From contig NZ_JQMQ01000005.1 in the NCBI RefSeq assembly GCF_000744815.1, positions 1,682,055-1,746,054 of the forward strand: a DNA stretch of 64,000 nucleotides. The letters run 5' to 3'. This DNA comes from Phaeacidiphilus oryzae TH49 (GTDB lineage: Bacteria > Actinomycetota > Actinomycetes > Streptomycetales > Streptomycetaceae). Positions 26,887-35,885 of this stretch are shown piece after piece; the first letter of the stretch is position 1; the number at the start of each line of letters is the position of its first letter. Both the position numbers and the translations under genes were made by a program. Under the pieces are notes generated by a model. That model had not been told where the DNA came from. It worked only from the letters and a program-made list of their open reading frames with translations, and searched no databases.

Positions 26887-27576
26887 ATGGCCGACTCAGT
26901 GTCCGTGAACGACGCCCGTTCCCGCCGGGTCGCCCGGCCCGCGCCGCTGCGCCAGGCCGTCTACGACGCACTGGTGGAGCTGATCATCAAGGGCGAGCTG
27001 CGGCCGGGGGCGCACCTCGTGGAGGCCGAGCTGGCCGAGCAGCTGGGCGTCAGCCGGCAGCCCGTACGGGAGGCGCTGCAGCGGCTGCAGACCGACGGCT
27101 GGGTGGACCTGCGCCCGGCGCAGGGCGCGTTCGTCCACACCCCGACCGCCGAGGAGGCGGAGCAACTGCTCAGCGTGCGGGGCATGTTGGAGACCCACTC
27201 GGCGCGGCTGGCCGCCGGGGCCGGGCTGGACGAGGCGGCCATCGCCGGCCTGTGGGAGCGTCAGGACGAGGGGCTGGCCGCGCTGGCGGCGGGGGACGTC
27301 GAGCGGCTGGTGGCGGCCAACTCGGCGCTCCACGCGGCGATCACGGAGCTGGCCGGGAACATGGTGCTGAGCGAGCTGATCGCGCTGGTGGACCGGCGGG
27401 TGCGGTGGTACTACACCCCGCTGGCGAAGCCGCGCGGCAAGGACGCCTGGAACGAGCACGCGCGGCTGATCCGCGCGATCTCCAAGGGCGAGGGCGACCG
27501 CGCGGCGGACATCATGTCCCGCCACACCGCTCGCACGACGGCGGCGTACACACGGCACCTCCGCGCCGGGATGTAG
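26887..27576 (+). CDS. GntR-family regulator (FCD/FadR-like)
   Basis: A 229-residue FadR-subfamily regulator. The winged HTH (about 20-88) reads LVEAELAEQLGVSRQPVREALQRLQTDGW, and the FCD ligand-binding helices follow (RGMLETHSARLAA, NSALHAAITELAGN, WNEHARLIRAI) with conserved Asn/His residues that typically hold a metal and a carboxylate ligand. The start ATG 26887 is the first Met with family similarity. It stands alone between pssA and a repeat-filled region. The sequence match between its upstream half-site and the oxalate-module operators suggests it may control those genes 10 kb away (inference). Confidence 0.88.
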   Translation: MADSVSVNDARSRRVARPAPLRQAVYDALVELIIKGELRPGAHLVEAELAEQLGVSRQPVREALQRLQTDGWVDLRPAQGAFVHTPTAEEAEQLLSVRGMLETHSARLAAGAGLDEAAIAGLWERQDEGLAALAAGDVERLVAANSALHAAITELAGNMVLSELIALVDRRVRWYYTPLAKPRGKDAWNEHARLIRAISKGEGDRAADIMSRHTARTTAAYTRHLRAGM

Positions 27577-27582
27577 CCCGAA

Positions 27583-27800
27583 GGGCGAACCCGGGGGGAA
27601 CTGCGCGGCCCGCGATGCCGCCGCCCCGGATGCAGCGCCGCAGGCGCGCATCAGGGGCGCGGGGAACTGCGCGGCCAGCGGCTTACGGCGCCGCAGCCGG
27701 GTGCGGAGTTCGGGTTGCAGTCCAGGCGCCCGTGGCCGGATGCAGCGCCGTGGAGGGCTGGGCTCGCAGTTCCCCGCGCCCCCTGATGCGCGCCTGCGGC
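27583..27800. repeat. Inverted copies of the dispersed GC-rich repeat
   Basis: Between two convergent GntR genes are copies of the GGGGCGCGGGGAACTGCGCG element in both orientations (forward around 27653-27672, reverse around 27769-27785, plus a partial copy near 27590-27605). The arms could fold into a large stem-loop that would end transcripts from both sides. No gene is supported here. Confidence 0.75.
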
Positions 27801-27815
27801 GCCGCCTCCGGGGCG

Positions 27816-28553
27816 TCACTCCGGGTGCTGGATGCGGGCCGCCAAGCGGCGGAGGGCCTCCTCGGTGATGCCGAAGTGAGCGCGGGCGACCTTCGCGGCC
27901 TGGTCCGCGTCGCCGGCGAGAACGGCCCGCGCCAGCGCATGATGCTGGGGAGCGGCCTCGTGGTAGATGGCCCAGGTGTACGGCTCGGCGGAGACGCCGA
28001 GGCTGACCTCCCACAGCAGGCGCTCATGCAGTTCGATCAGGCGCGGGTTGTGGGTGGCCCGGGCGACGGCGAGATGCAGCGCGGTGTCGTGGCCGCGGGC
28101 CTCGTCCGGTGAGGCGGCCGCGTCGAACGCCGCCAGCGCGGCGGTGATCGCCTCGCGGTCCTCCGGCGTCGCCCGCTCCGCCGCGGTCCGCGCCACCAGG
28201 CTCTCCACCAGCCGCCGGTAGTCGAAGAGCGCCTCGAAGTCCGGCCACCGGTCGACCAGCGCGGCCCGCACCGCGCTCTCCGTGCCGGCCGCCCAGTCGG
28301 CGCGGACGAACGCGCCGCCGCCGCGGCCCCGGCGGATCTCCAGCTGCCCGGACTCGGCCAGCGAGCGCAGGGCCCCGCGTACGCTCTCCCGGCTGACCTC
28401 CAGGGTCGCCGCCAGCTCGCGCTCGCTCGGCAGCCGCTCCCCCACGCTGAACTCGCCCAGCGCGATCGCGGTGGCCAGCCGGTGGGCGATCTGCTCCGCG
28501 GTGCTGGGCGCGTGCAGGGGACCCAGCGGCTGCCGATGCCGTTCCTCGCTCAC
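27816..28553 (-). CDS. GntR-family regulator (FCD/FadR-like) of the amide operon
   Basis: A 245-residue FadR-type regulator. The HTH region LPSERELAATLEVSRESVRGALRSLAESGQLE is clear (about 40-75), followed by RRGRGGGAFVRA as the wing. FCD helices include LFDYRRLVESLVARTAAERA, GHDTALHLAVARATHNPRL and HHALARAVLAGDADQA, with the metal-binding His pattern. GTG 28553 has GGAGG at about 7 nt upstream; longer readings run into the divergent operon. It is transcribed away from the peptidase-permease-amidase operon, and a perfect 9-bp inverted repeat between them is its probable operator. Confidence 0.88.
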   Translation of the reverse strand: MSEERHRQPLGPLHAPSTAEQIAHRLATAIALGEFSVGERLPSERELAATLEVSRESVRGALRSLAESGQLEIRRGRGGGAFVRADWAAGTESAVRAALVDRWPDFEALFDYRRLVESLVARTAAERATPEDREAITAALAAFDAAASPDEARGHDTALHLAVARATHNPRLIELHERLLWEVSLGVSAEPYTWAIYHEAAPQHHALARAVLAGDADQAAKVARAHFGITEEALRRLAARIQHPE

Positions 28554-28593
28554 GACCACCTCCTGTCCACGGGGAAACCTACACGTTACAGAA

Positions 28594-28616
28594 AAAGGTC
28601 TAGGCAGTAGACCTTT
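28594..28616. promoter_or_regulatory. Inverted-repeat operator between GntR gene and amide operon
   Basis: AAAGGTCTA (28594-28602) and TAGACCTTT (28608-28616) are perfect inverted repeats separated by 5 bp, in the divergent promoter region between the GntR gene (start 28553, minus) and the hydrolase gene (start 28668, plus). FadR-type regulators bind such GGTC..GACC-like palindromes, so this is a strong candidate site for the adjacent regulator. Confidence 0.65.
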
Positions 28617-28667
28617 AACCGCATACGCTGCCGTGACGTCCCACCCCACCGCTCTCCGAGGAGGATC

Positions 28668-29573
28668 GTGACCGAGGGATACCTGCCCTTCCGCGGCCAC
28701 CGCACCTGGTACCGGGTGTCCGGCTCGCTGGACTCGCCGCTGACCCCGCTGGTCGTGCTGCACGGCGGCCCCGGCTGCACCCACGACTACGTGGAGTCCT
28801 TCGCCGAGCTGACCGCCGCCACCGGCCGCCCGGTCGTCCACTACGACCAGCTGGGCAACGGCCGCTCCAGCCACCTCCCCGAGGCCGGCCCGGAGTTCTG
28901 GACCGTCCAGCTCTTCCTCGACGAACTCGACGCCCTGCTGCGGCATCTGGGCATCGAGCGGGACTACCACCTGCTCGGCCAGTCCTGGGGCGGGATGCTC
29001 GGCGCCGAGCACGCGGTGACCGCGCCCGCCGGGCTGCGCTCGCTGGTGATCGCCGACTCCCCCGCCTCGATGCCGCTCTGGCTGGCCGCCGCCCAGGAGC
29101 TGCGCTCCCGCCTGCCGGAGGACGTCCAGCGGACGCTGACCGAGCACGAGGCGGCCGGCACCACCGACTCCCCCGAGTACGCCGCCGCCGTCCGGGTCTT
29201 CTACGACCGGCACGTCTGCCGGATCCCCTGGCCGGACGGGGTGGCCCGGACCTTCGCCGCCATCGACGAGGACCCGACGGTCTACCACACCATGAACGGG
29301 CCCAGCGAGTTCCACGTGGTCGGCACTCTCCGGGACTGGACGGTGATCGACCGGCTGGACCGGATCACCGCGCCCACCCTGCTGATCACCGGCCGCCACG
29401 ACGAGGCCACCCCGGAGACCGTCCGGCCGTACGCCGAGCGGATCGCGGACGTCCGCTGGGAGGTCTTCGAGGACTCCAGCCACATGCCGCACGTCGAGGA
29501 GAAGGAGGCCTGCCTGCGGGTGGTCGCCGAGTTCCTCGCCCACCACGACGAGCAGACGGAGGAGACCGGATGA
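28668..29573 (+). CDS. Proline iminopeptidase-like alpha/beta hydrolase (S33)
   Basis: A 301-residue alpha/beta hydrolase of the prolyl-iminopeptidase/tricorn-interacting-factor F1 group. The oxyanion motif [10 protein letters not shown], the nucleophile elbow GQSWGG (Ser about residue 105), GRHDEATPE (Asp) and a late SSHMPHVEE (His) complete the triad. The family removes N-terminal Pro or hydrolyses small amides. GTG 28668 follows GAGGAGGATC. The gene overlaps the permease start by 4 bp and is first in an operon with an APC transporter and an amidase, suggesting uptake and hydrolysis of a small amide or peptide. Confidence 0.9.
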   Translation: MTEGYLPFRGHRTWYRVSGSLDSPLTPLVVLHGGPGCTHDYVESFAELTAATGRPVVHYDQLGNGRSSHLPEAGPEFWTVQLFLDELDALLRHLGIERDYHLLGQSWGGMLGAEHAVTAPAGLRSLVIADSPASMPLWLAAAQELRSRLPEDVQRTLTEHEAAGTTDSPEYAAAVRVFYDRHVCRIPWPDGVARTFAAIDEDPTVYHTMNGPSEFHVVGTLRDWTVIDRLDRITAPTLLITGRHDEATPETVRPYAERIADVRWEVFEDSSHMPHVEEKEACLRVVAEFLAHHDEQTEETG

Positions 29574-30961
29574 CGACGGCACCGCAGCAGGACGCCGAGG
29601 CCGCCCTCGGCTCCTTCGGCTACGCCCAGGAGCTCAAGCGCTCCCTCTCGCTGGCCGATCTGATGATCTACGGCCTGGTCTTCATGGTGCCGATCGCGCC
29701 GTTCGCGATCTTCGGCGTGGTCTACAACGGCGCCAAGGGCATGGTCCCACTGACCTATCTGATAGGTCTGGTCGCGATGCTCTTCACGGCGTACAGCTAC
29801 CGGGAGATGTCCCGCGCCTTCCCGATCGCCGGCTCGGTCTACGCGTACGCCGGCCGCGGCATCAACGACAAGGTCGGCTTCCTGGCCGGCTGGGCGATCC
29901 TGCTGGATTACCTGCTGATCCCCACCCTCCTCTACGTGATGAGCGCGGCGGCGCTGAACTCGCTGGTCCCCGGGATCCCGCCGTGGCTCTGGGTGGTGGC
30001 GTTCGTACTGGTCAACACCTCGGTCAACTTCTTCGGGATCGAGTCCACCGCGCGGCTCAACAAGATCTTCCTGATCGCCGAACTCGTGGTGCTGGCGCTC
30101 TTCACGGTCTTCGGCCTGATCGCCGTGGCGCAGGGGAAGAACGGCGCCCACTTCTCCTTCGCGCCCCTCCTCCAGCCCAAGCTGGTGACCCCGGGGCTCA
30201 TCTTCGGGGCACTGTCGGTGGCGGTGCTGAGCTTCCTCGGCTTCGACGGCATCTCGACACTGTCGGAGGAGGTCAAGAGCGGGGACCGGCGGCTGGTCGG
30301 CAAGGCCACCGTACTGGCCCTGCTGGTGGTCGCGGGCCTCTTCGTGATCCAGACCTATGTGGCGGCGCTGCTGGTCCCCGGCAAGACGGCGTTCGCCGAC
30401 GGGGACGCCACCAACTCCGCCTTCTACGACATCGCGCGGATCGCGGGCGGCAGCTGGCTGAAGATCACCGTCGCGGTGGCCTCCGCGCTGGCCACCGGAA
30501 TCGCCAACTCGCTGGTCGCCCAGGCGGCCACCTCGCGGCTGCTCTTCTCGATGGCGCGGGACCGGAAGCTGCCGGCCTTCCTCGCCCACATCCACCCGGT
30601 GCGGAAGGTGCCGGAGCGGGCGCTGCTCCTCGTCGGCGGGCTGTCGCTGGTGATGGGACTGGTCTTCGTCGGCCAGGTCGACCTCCTCTCCTCGCTGGTG
30701 AACTTCGGCGCCCTCTTCTCCTTCCTGCTGCTGCACGTCTCGGTGGTCACCCACTTCGTGCTGCGCAACCGCAGCCGGCGCTGGGGGCTCCACCTGGTGA
30801 TGCCCGCGGTCGGCTTCGTGGTCATCGGCTACGTGCTGGTGAACATGGACGGCCGGGCGCAGCTCGGCGGGATCGCCTGGCTCTGCGTGGGCGGGCTGAT
30901 CCTGCTGTACCACCGCTTCTCGGGGCGGAACACCGAACTGGCCATGAACCTGGAGGGCTGA
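29570..30961 (+). CDS. APC-superfamily amino acid/amine permease
   Basis: A 463-residue integral membrane transporter with about 12 helices. The first half has the APC signature near residues 30-50 ([22 protein letters not shown]) and [11 protein letters not shown]; the [12 protein letters not shown] element in the middle is typical of APC amino-acid transporters. The C-terminal tail is short. It is coupled to the preceding hydrolase (ATGA overlap) and followed 6 bp after its stop by the acetamidase gene. Substrate is probably an amino acid, amine or amide, judged only from the operon. Confidence 0.9.
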   Translation: MTTAPQQDAEAALGSFGYAQELKRSLSLADLMIYGLVFMVPIAPFAIFGVVYNGAKGMVPLTYLIGLVAMLFTAYSYREMSRAFPIAGSVYAYAGRGINDKVGFLAGWAILLDYLLIPTLLYVMSAAALNSLVPGIPPWLWVVAFVLVNTSVNFFGIESTARLNKIFLIAELVVLALFTVFGLIAVAQGKNGAHFSFAPLLQPKLVTPGLIFGALSVAVLSFLGFDGISTLSEEVKSGDRRLVGKATVLALLVVAGLFVIQTYVAALLVPGKTAFADGDATNSAFYDIARIAGGSWLKITVAVASALATGIANSLVAQAATSRLLFSMARDRKLPAFLAHIHPVRKVPERALLLVGGLSLVMGLVFVGQVDLLSSLVNFGALFSFLLLHVSVVTHFVLRNRSRRWGLHLVMPAVGFVVIGYVLVNMDGRAQLGGIAWLCVGGLILLYHRFSGRNTELAMNLEG

Positions 30962-30967
30962 GGACCG

Positions 30968-31885
30968 ATGCGTTTCTCCCGAAGCGGCGACTCGCTGCAC
31001 AACGCCTGGGACCGGACGATCCCGCCGATCGCGGAGATCGAGCCCGGCGCCGAACTCACCGTGGAGACCGCCGAGTCCAGCGGCGGCCAGCTGACCGCCG
31101 GCTCTGCGGCGGCCGAGCTGGCCGGGATGGACTTCGGACGGCTCAACCCGGTCACCGGACCGTTCCGGATCGCGGGCGCCCGGCCCGGGGACGCGCTGGT
31201 CGTCGACATCCTGGAGATGGGGACCGGGAGTTGGGGCTGGACCGGCTGCATCCCCGGCTTCGGTCTGCTGGCCGAGGACTTCCCTGAGCCGCATCTGCGG
31301 GTCTCCACCATCGGGGCGGACGCGGCCGAACTGCTGCCGGGCCTCCAGATCCCGCTGCTGCCGATGGTCGGCACCATCGGGGTGGCGCCGCCGGAGGACG
31401 GTCCCCACTCGGTGGTCCCGCCGCGCCGGTGGGGCGGCAACATGGACATCCGCCATGTCGGCGCGGGCGCCCGGCTGGTGCTGCCGGTCGGCGTCGAGGG
31501 CGGGCTGCTGTCGCTCGGCGACGTCCACGCGGCGATGGGCGACGGGGAGGTCGCCGGCACCGGTGTGGAGACCGACGGGCTGGTCCGGCTGCGGGTCGGG
31601 CTGCGCCCGGGCGAGGCGCCGGTCACCCCGTACGTCGAGACCTCGGCCCGCTCCCAGCGCGAGGGGCGGGCGCTGGCCACCACCGGCATCGGCCCGGACC
31701 TGATGATCGCGAGCAAGGACGCCGCGCGAGCGCTGGTCGACGAGATCGTCCGCCGGACCGGGCTGGCGCCCGAGGACGCGTATCTCCTCGCCAGTGTGGC
31801 GGCGGACCTGAAGATCTCCGAGATCGTGGACGCGCCGAACTGGGTGGTGACGGCCCACTTGCAGTTGGAGCTGCTGGCCGACTGA
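30968..31885 (+). CDS. Acetamidase/formamidase family protein
   Basis: A 305-residue protein of the FmdA/AmdA fold. The family blocks NPVTGPFRIAGARPGDALVVDI, the WGGNMDIRH metal-site segment and GLLSLGDVHAAMGDGEV are intact, so hydrolysis of formamide, acetamide or a related short amide to ammonia and the acid is expected. It is the third gene of the operon, 6 bp downstream of the permease. With the hydrolase it could process an amide whose product is formate, and a formate/oxalate module lies immediately downstream on the other strand (context, not proof). A large inverted repeat follows its stop. Confidence 0.9.
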   Translation: MRFSRSGDSLHNAWDRTIPPIAEIEPGAELTVETAESSGGQLTAGSAAAELAGMDFGRLNPVTGPFRIAGARPGDALVVDILEMGTGSWGWTGCIPGFGLLAEDFPEPHLRVSTIGADAAELLPGLQIPLLPMVGTIGVAPPEDGPHSVVPPRRWGGNMDIRHVGAGARLVLPVGVEGGLLSLGDVHAAMGDGEVAGTGVETDGLVRLRVGLRPGEAPVTPYVETSARSQREGRALATTGIGPDLMIASKDAARALVDEIVRRTGLAPEDAYLLASVAADLKISEIVDAPNWVVTAHLQLELLAD

Positions 31886-31900
31886 GCGCCGCTGATCTGC

Positions 31901-32244
31901 GCCCCGCGATCGCGTAGCGATCAAGGGGCGCGGGGAACGGCGCCGCACCCGGCAACGGAGATCGGATTGCAACCCATTCGCCATTGCCGAGTGCGGCACC
32001 GTCGCGGCCGGGCCGCGCAGTTCCCCGCGCCCCTGGTTCTGCGGCCCCGCCGCGACAACCCGCAGGCGGGTCAGGCCCGCCCGCTGAGGTAGCGCCGAAG
32101 GCGCGCACGAAGGGGCGCGGGGAACTGCGCGGCCCGCGGCGAACGGCGCCGCACCCGGCAACGGACATCGGGTTGCAACCCGTTCGCCATTGCCGGGTGC
32201 GGCGCCATTCCCCGCGCCCCTTGATCGCTACGCGATCGCGGGGC
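31901..32244. repeat. 344-bp region bounded by 55-bp inverted repeats, with nested copies
   Basis: The arms 31901-31955 and 32190-32244 match in inverse orientation at 54 of 55 positions. Inside are further copies of the GGGGCGCGGGGAACTGCGCG element (reverse near 32016-32034, forward near 32111-32130) and smaller palindromes. The whole lies between the convergent amidase and OFA transporter genes and could form a large hairpin or cruciform. No gene is supported within it. Confidence 0.85.
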
Positions 32245-32256
32245 GGCGAAAGCGGG

Positions 32257-33672
32257 TCAGGCCGTCTTGCTGCCTGCCAGCGCGCGCGCCGGGCTGCGCT
32301 TGCCGCGCGGAGCGCCCGGCTGGCGCAGGCACAGGGCCAGGAGGGCCGAGAGGAGGGCTATGCCGAAGGCCAGGTAGTAGCCGCCGGAGTAGCCCCAGGC
32401 GCTGATCACGCTCGCTGCGAGGCCGCCGCCGCCGACGCCGCCGACCAGCTTCGCGCTGTAGACCAGCCCGTAGTTCTGCGCGTTGTTGTTCTCACCGAAG
32501 TAGTCCGGTACGAGTGCCGCGAAGAGCGGGTAGAACGCGCCCCCGCCGAAGCCGTTGATGAAGGCGAAGATCAGGAAGAACGGCTCGTTGTGGGCCTGAC
32601 CGCTCCACAGCACCCCGACCTGTGCGCCCGCGGCCACCAGCAGCACCAGTACCAGGGTGGTGCGCCGCCCCAGGTAGTCGGAGAGCCAGCCGACGGCCGC
32701 CCGGCCGACCCCGTTGACCACCGCGAGGACACCCGCGGAGGACGCGGCGACCAGGGGGCCGAAGCCGAGCGACTTGGCGAACGGCACCTGGAAGTTGATG
32801 CCGAACAGCGACACTCCGCCGATGCAGACCAGTGCCACCCACATCAGCGGCAGCTGACCGGTCTTGATCGCCTCCTTCGGGGTGAACTGCCGCATCGCCG
32901 GCGGGTTCTTCTCCATCCGCCTGGCCGCCCGGGCGTCGCTCACCGACCGGCCGCGGTTCAGCGGGTCGACGTCGTCGGGCCACCAGTTCTTCGGCGGGTC
33001 CTTGAAGAAGAAACCGCTGACCCCGACGACCACCAGCATCCCCAGCGCGATCACGTTGAGCACCACGCGGAAGTCGGAGGGGTGGAACCAGTAGGAGAAC
33101 ACGAAGATCAGCGGCAGGGTGCCGTAGGCGAAGCCGCCGTTGACGAAGCCGGTGCGGGCTCCGCGGTTCTCCGGGTACCACTTGCCGACCATGTTGATGC
33201 AGGTCGCGTAGACCAGACCGGCGCCGGCGCCGCCCAGGACGGAGTACCCGATCATCGCCAGGACGTAGTTGCTCACCTCGGCCAGCGAGGCGAAGCCGAT
33301 TCCGGCGAGCACCGCACCGAGCAGCATGCAGGTGCGGGCGGAGAGGACGTCCTTCTCCCGCAGCCGGCCGGCCGGGAAGGCCACCCCGGCCTGGAAGACC
33401 GCCCAGATGCTGGCGATCCAGAACGACTCCGTCAGCGTCCAGCCGTGGACGTGCTGCAGGGTGTCCTCGGCGGAGCTGAAGCCGTACTCGAAGACGCTGA
33501 CGCCCATCATCGCGATCCAGGGCAGCCAGACCATCCACGCCCGGCCCATTCCGAGCAGGGAGTGTGCCGTCTCCCCGACCCGGAAGGTCCGGCCTCTGGC
33601 GTCTGTCACCTCGCGATACGGGAGGGCGGCCGGGCCGCCCGATCTCTCTCCAGTCGTGCCGTCCGTCGTCAT
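32257..33672 (-). CDS. OFA-family MFS transporter (oxalate/formate type)
   Basis: A 471-residue major facilitator with 12 predicted helices and a longer cytoplasmic loop after helix 6. The OFA-family signature around WLPWIAMMGVSVFEYGFSS and GGAGAGLVYATCINMVGKWYPENRG is present; the second half has GVGRAAVGWLSDYLGRR, the A-motif repeat. OFA transporters exchange oxalate, formate or other short carboxylates. It is the third gene of a minus-strand operon after the CaiB-type CoA-transferase and the CoA ligase, 47 bp from the latter, which supports an oxalate or similar acid as substrate. Confidence 0.9.
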   Translation of the reverse strand: MTTDGTTGERSGGPAALPYREVTDARGRTFRVGETAHSLLGMGRAWMVWLPWIAMMGVSVFEYGFSSAEDTLQHVHGWTLTESFWIASIWAVFQAGVAFPAGRLREKDVLSARTCMLLGAVLAGIGFASLAEVSNYVLAMIGYSVLGGAGAGLVYATCINMVGKWYPENRGARTGFVNGGFAYGTLPLIFVFSYWFHPSDFRVVLNVIALGMLVVVGVSGFFFKDPPKNWWPDDVDPLNRGRSVSDARAARRMEKNPPAMRQFTPKEAIKTGQLPLMWVALVCIGGVSLFGINFQVPFAKSLGFGPLVAASSAGVLAVVNGVGRAAVGWLSDYLGRRTTLVLVLLVAAGAQVGVLWSGQAHNEPFFLIFAFINGFGGGAFYPLFAALVPDYFGENNNAQNYGLVYSAKLVGGVGGGGLAASVISAWGYSGGYYLAFGIALLSALLALCLRQPGAPRGKRSPARALAGSKTA

Positions 33673-33719
33673 TGACGAGCCTCGATTCTGGGGTTGGCGT
33701 TGCGGGTGGGTGGTGGCTC

Positions 33720-35885
33720 TCAGTGCTCCCCGGCCGCCGGCTTCGGCGGGATCAGGCCCGCGGCCCGGGCCCAGCGGTACTTGGCGCCGAGCACCGCGAC
33801 CGGCTTCTCGGTGGTGTAGGGGTAGGCCACCACCCCGTGCCGGTACAGGTAGTCGGAGGCCTCCTCGACCTGGACGTCGCCGGCCAGCGAGGCCACCACG
33901 GGCTTGCGGACACCGCGTTCGGCGGCGGCCGCCACCTCCTCGGCGAGGAGTTCGGCGAAGACCATCGGCGGGGTGACGATGGTGTGCCAGTAGCCGACCA
34001 CCAGGGCGTGGATCCGCTCGTCCTCAAGGGCCAGCCGGATGGTGTTGCGGTAGGTGGACGGCGGCTCCCCGCCGGTGATGTCCACCGGGTTCCCGGCCGC
34101 GCCGAACGGCGGGATGTACGCCCGGAAGGCCTCGTCCAGGTCGGCCGGCATCTTCATCAGGCTGAGCCCGTTGTCGGTGCAGGCGTCGGAGAGGAGGACC
34201 CCGGAGCCGCCGGCGCCGGTGAGGATGAGGACGTTCTCGCCGGCCGGGGCGGGCAGCACCGGCAGGCCGCGGGCGTACTCCAGCATGTCGTTGAGGCCGG
34301 GCGCGCGGACCACGCCGACCTGCCGCAGGACGTCGTCGTAGACCTTGTCGTCGCCGGCCAGGGCGCCGGTGTGGGAGCCGGCGGCCTTGGCGCCCGCGGC
34401 GGTGCGGCCGGCCTTGAGGACCACCACCGGCTTGCTCTTGACGACCCGTCGGGCGGTCTCGGCGAAGCCCCGGCCGTCCTTGAGGTCCTCCAGGTGCATG
34501 GCCACGCAGTTGGTGTTGGGGTCCTGCTCGAAGAAGGTGAGGAGGTCGTCCTCGTCCAGGTCGGCCTTGTTGCCGACGCCGACGATGGCCGAGACGCCCA
34601 TCCCGGTGGACCGGCTGAAGCCGAGGACGGCCATCCCGATGCCGCCGCTCTGCGAGCTCAGCGCCACCCCGCCGCGGACGTCGTAGGGGGTGCAGAAGGT
34701 CGCGCAGAGGTTCTCCGGCGTGTAGTAGTAGCCGTAGATGTTGGGGCCGAGCACCCGGACCCCGTACTCCCGGGCGATGGCCACCACCTCGTCCTGGAGC
34801 TCCACCTGGCCGGTCTCGGCGAAGCCGGAGGGGATCAGGACGGCGCCCGCCACCCCCTTCTTGCCGGCCTCCCGCAGGGCCTGCGGGACCAGCTTGGCGG
34901 GGACGGCGAAGACCGCCACGTCCACCTCGCCGGGGATCTCGCCGATCGAGGTGTAGGAGGCCCGGCCGAGCACCTCGCCGCCGCGCGGGTTGACCGGGTG
35001 GATCTCGCCGGCGTAGCCGCCGTCCACCAGGTTGCGCATCACCGAGTTGCCGATCTTGCCGGCCTGGTCGGAGGCGCCGATCACGGCGACCGAGCGGGGG
35101 TGCATGATGCGGTTCATCGAGGCCAGGATCTCCTCCTGGCTGAACCGCTGGACCGGCTCGGCGGCCTGCTCGTCGATGATGATCCGGATGTCCACGGCGG
35201 TGGCCCCGTCCGGTCCGGCCAGCACCGGGTTGAGGTCCACCTCGCTCAGCTCGGGGAAGTCGGTGATCAACGCCGAGACCCTGGTGAGGAGTTGGATCAG
35301 CGCCTGGCGGTCGGCGGCCGGCTTGCCGCGCACCCCGCGGAGGAGTTCGGCGGAGGCGATGGAGTCCAGCATGCTCGCGGCCTCGGCCTCGTCCAGCGGG
35401 GCGAGCCGGAAGGTGACGTCCTTCAGCACCTCGACCAGGGTGCCGCCGAGGCCGAAGGCCACCAGCTTGCCGAAGGTGGGGTCGGTGACCGAGCCGACGA
35501 TCACCTCCTGCGCCTCGTCCAGCGCCAACTGCCGCTGGATCTGCACCCCTTCGATCCGCGCGCCGGAGCGGTAGGCGGCCGCGTTGGCGGTGATCCGGCC
35601 GAAGGCCTCGCGGACGGCGGCCGCGTCGGCGAGTCCGGTGAGGACGCCGCCGGCCTCGGTCTTGTGGAGGATGTCCGGGGAGACGATCTTCGCCACCACC
35701 GGGAAGCCGATCTTCTCGGCGAGCCGGACCGCCTGGTCGGCGTCCTTGGCGAGCCCCTCGTCCGGGGTGTCGATGCCGTAGGCGCGGCAGACCGCGCGGC
35801 CCTCGGGGGCGGTCAGCGAGTCCCGGCCCTGGGCCTTCGCCCGGTCCAGGACCCGGCGTACGGCTTCCTTGTCTGCACCCAGCAC
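33720..35885 (-). CDS. ADP-forming acyl-CoA synthetase (acetate-CoA ligase family)
   Basis: A 721-residue NDP-forming CoA ligase in the beta-alpha order. An ATP-grasp domain (about 1-230; LHKTEAGGV, GVQIQRQ, FGLGGTLVE) precedes a CoA-binding Rossmann domain (about 262-385; SVAVIGASDQAGKIGNSV) and a succinyl-CoA-ligase-like domain with the phospho-His at about residue 505 in GSHTGALAGDD. It would activate a carboxylate to its CoA thioester with release of ADP. GTG 35885 abuts the CoA-transferase stop with no gap. Next to an Frc-like transferase and an OFA transporter it may activate oxalate, formate or an alternative acid; specificity is not readable. Confidence 0.9.
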   Translation of the reverse strand: MLGADKEAVRRVLDRAKAQGRDSLTAPEGRAVCRAYGIDTPDEGLAKDADQAVRLAEKIGFPVVAKIVSPDILHKTEAGGVLTGLADAAAVREAFGRITANAAAYRSGARIEGVQIQRQLALDEAQEVIVGSVTDPTFGKLVAFGLGGTLVEVLKDVTFRLAPLDEAEAASMLDSIASAELLRGVRGKPAADRQALIQLLTRVSALITDFPELSEVDLNPVLAGPDGATAVDIRIIIDEQAAEPVQRFSQEEILASMNRIMHPRSVAVIGASDQAGKIGNSVMRNLVDGGYAGEIHPVNPRGGEVLGRASYTSIGEIPGEVDVAVFAVPAKLVPQALREAGKKGVAGAVLIPSGFAETGQVELQDEVVAIAREYGVRVLGPNIYGYYYTPENLCATFCTPYDVRGGVALSSQSGGIGMAVLGFSRSTGMGVSAIVGVGNKADLDEDDLLTFFEQDPNTNCVAMHLEDLKDGRGFAETARRVVKSKPVVVLKAGRTAAGAKAAGSHTGALAGDDKVYDDVLRQVGVVRAPGLNDMLEYARGLPVLPAPAGENVLILTGAGGSGVLLSDACTDNGLSLMKMPADLDEAFRAYIPPFGAAGNPVDITGGEPPSTYRNTIRLALEDERIHALVVGYWHTIVTPPMVFAELLAEEVAAAAERGVRKPVVASLAGDVQVEEASDYLYRHGVVAYPYTTEKPVAVLGAKYRWARAAGLIPPKPAAGEH

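Noticed and set aside
29282-32161. 959-residue minus-strand open frame
   Set aside because: Composition is Arg/Gly/His/Asp-rich noise opposite the hydrolase, permease and amidase, which have clear motifs on the plus strand.
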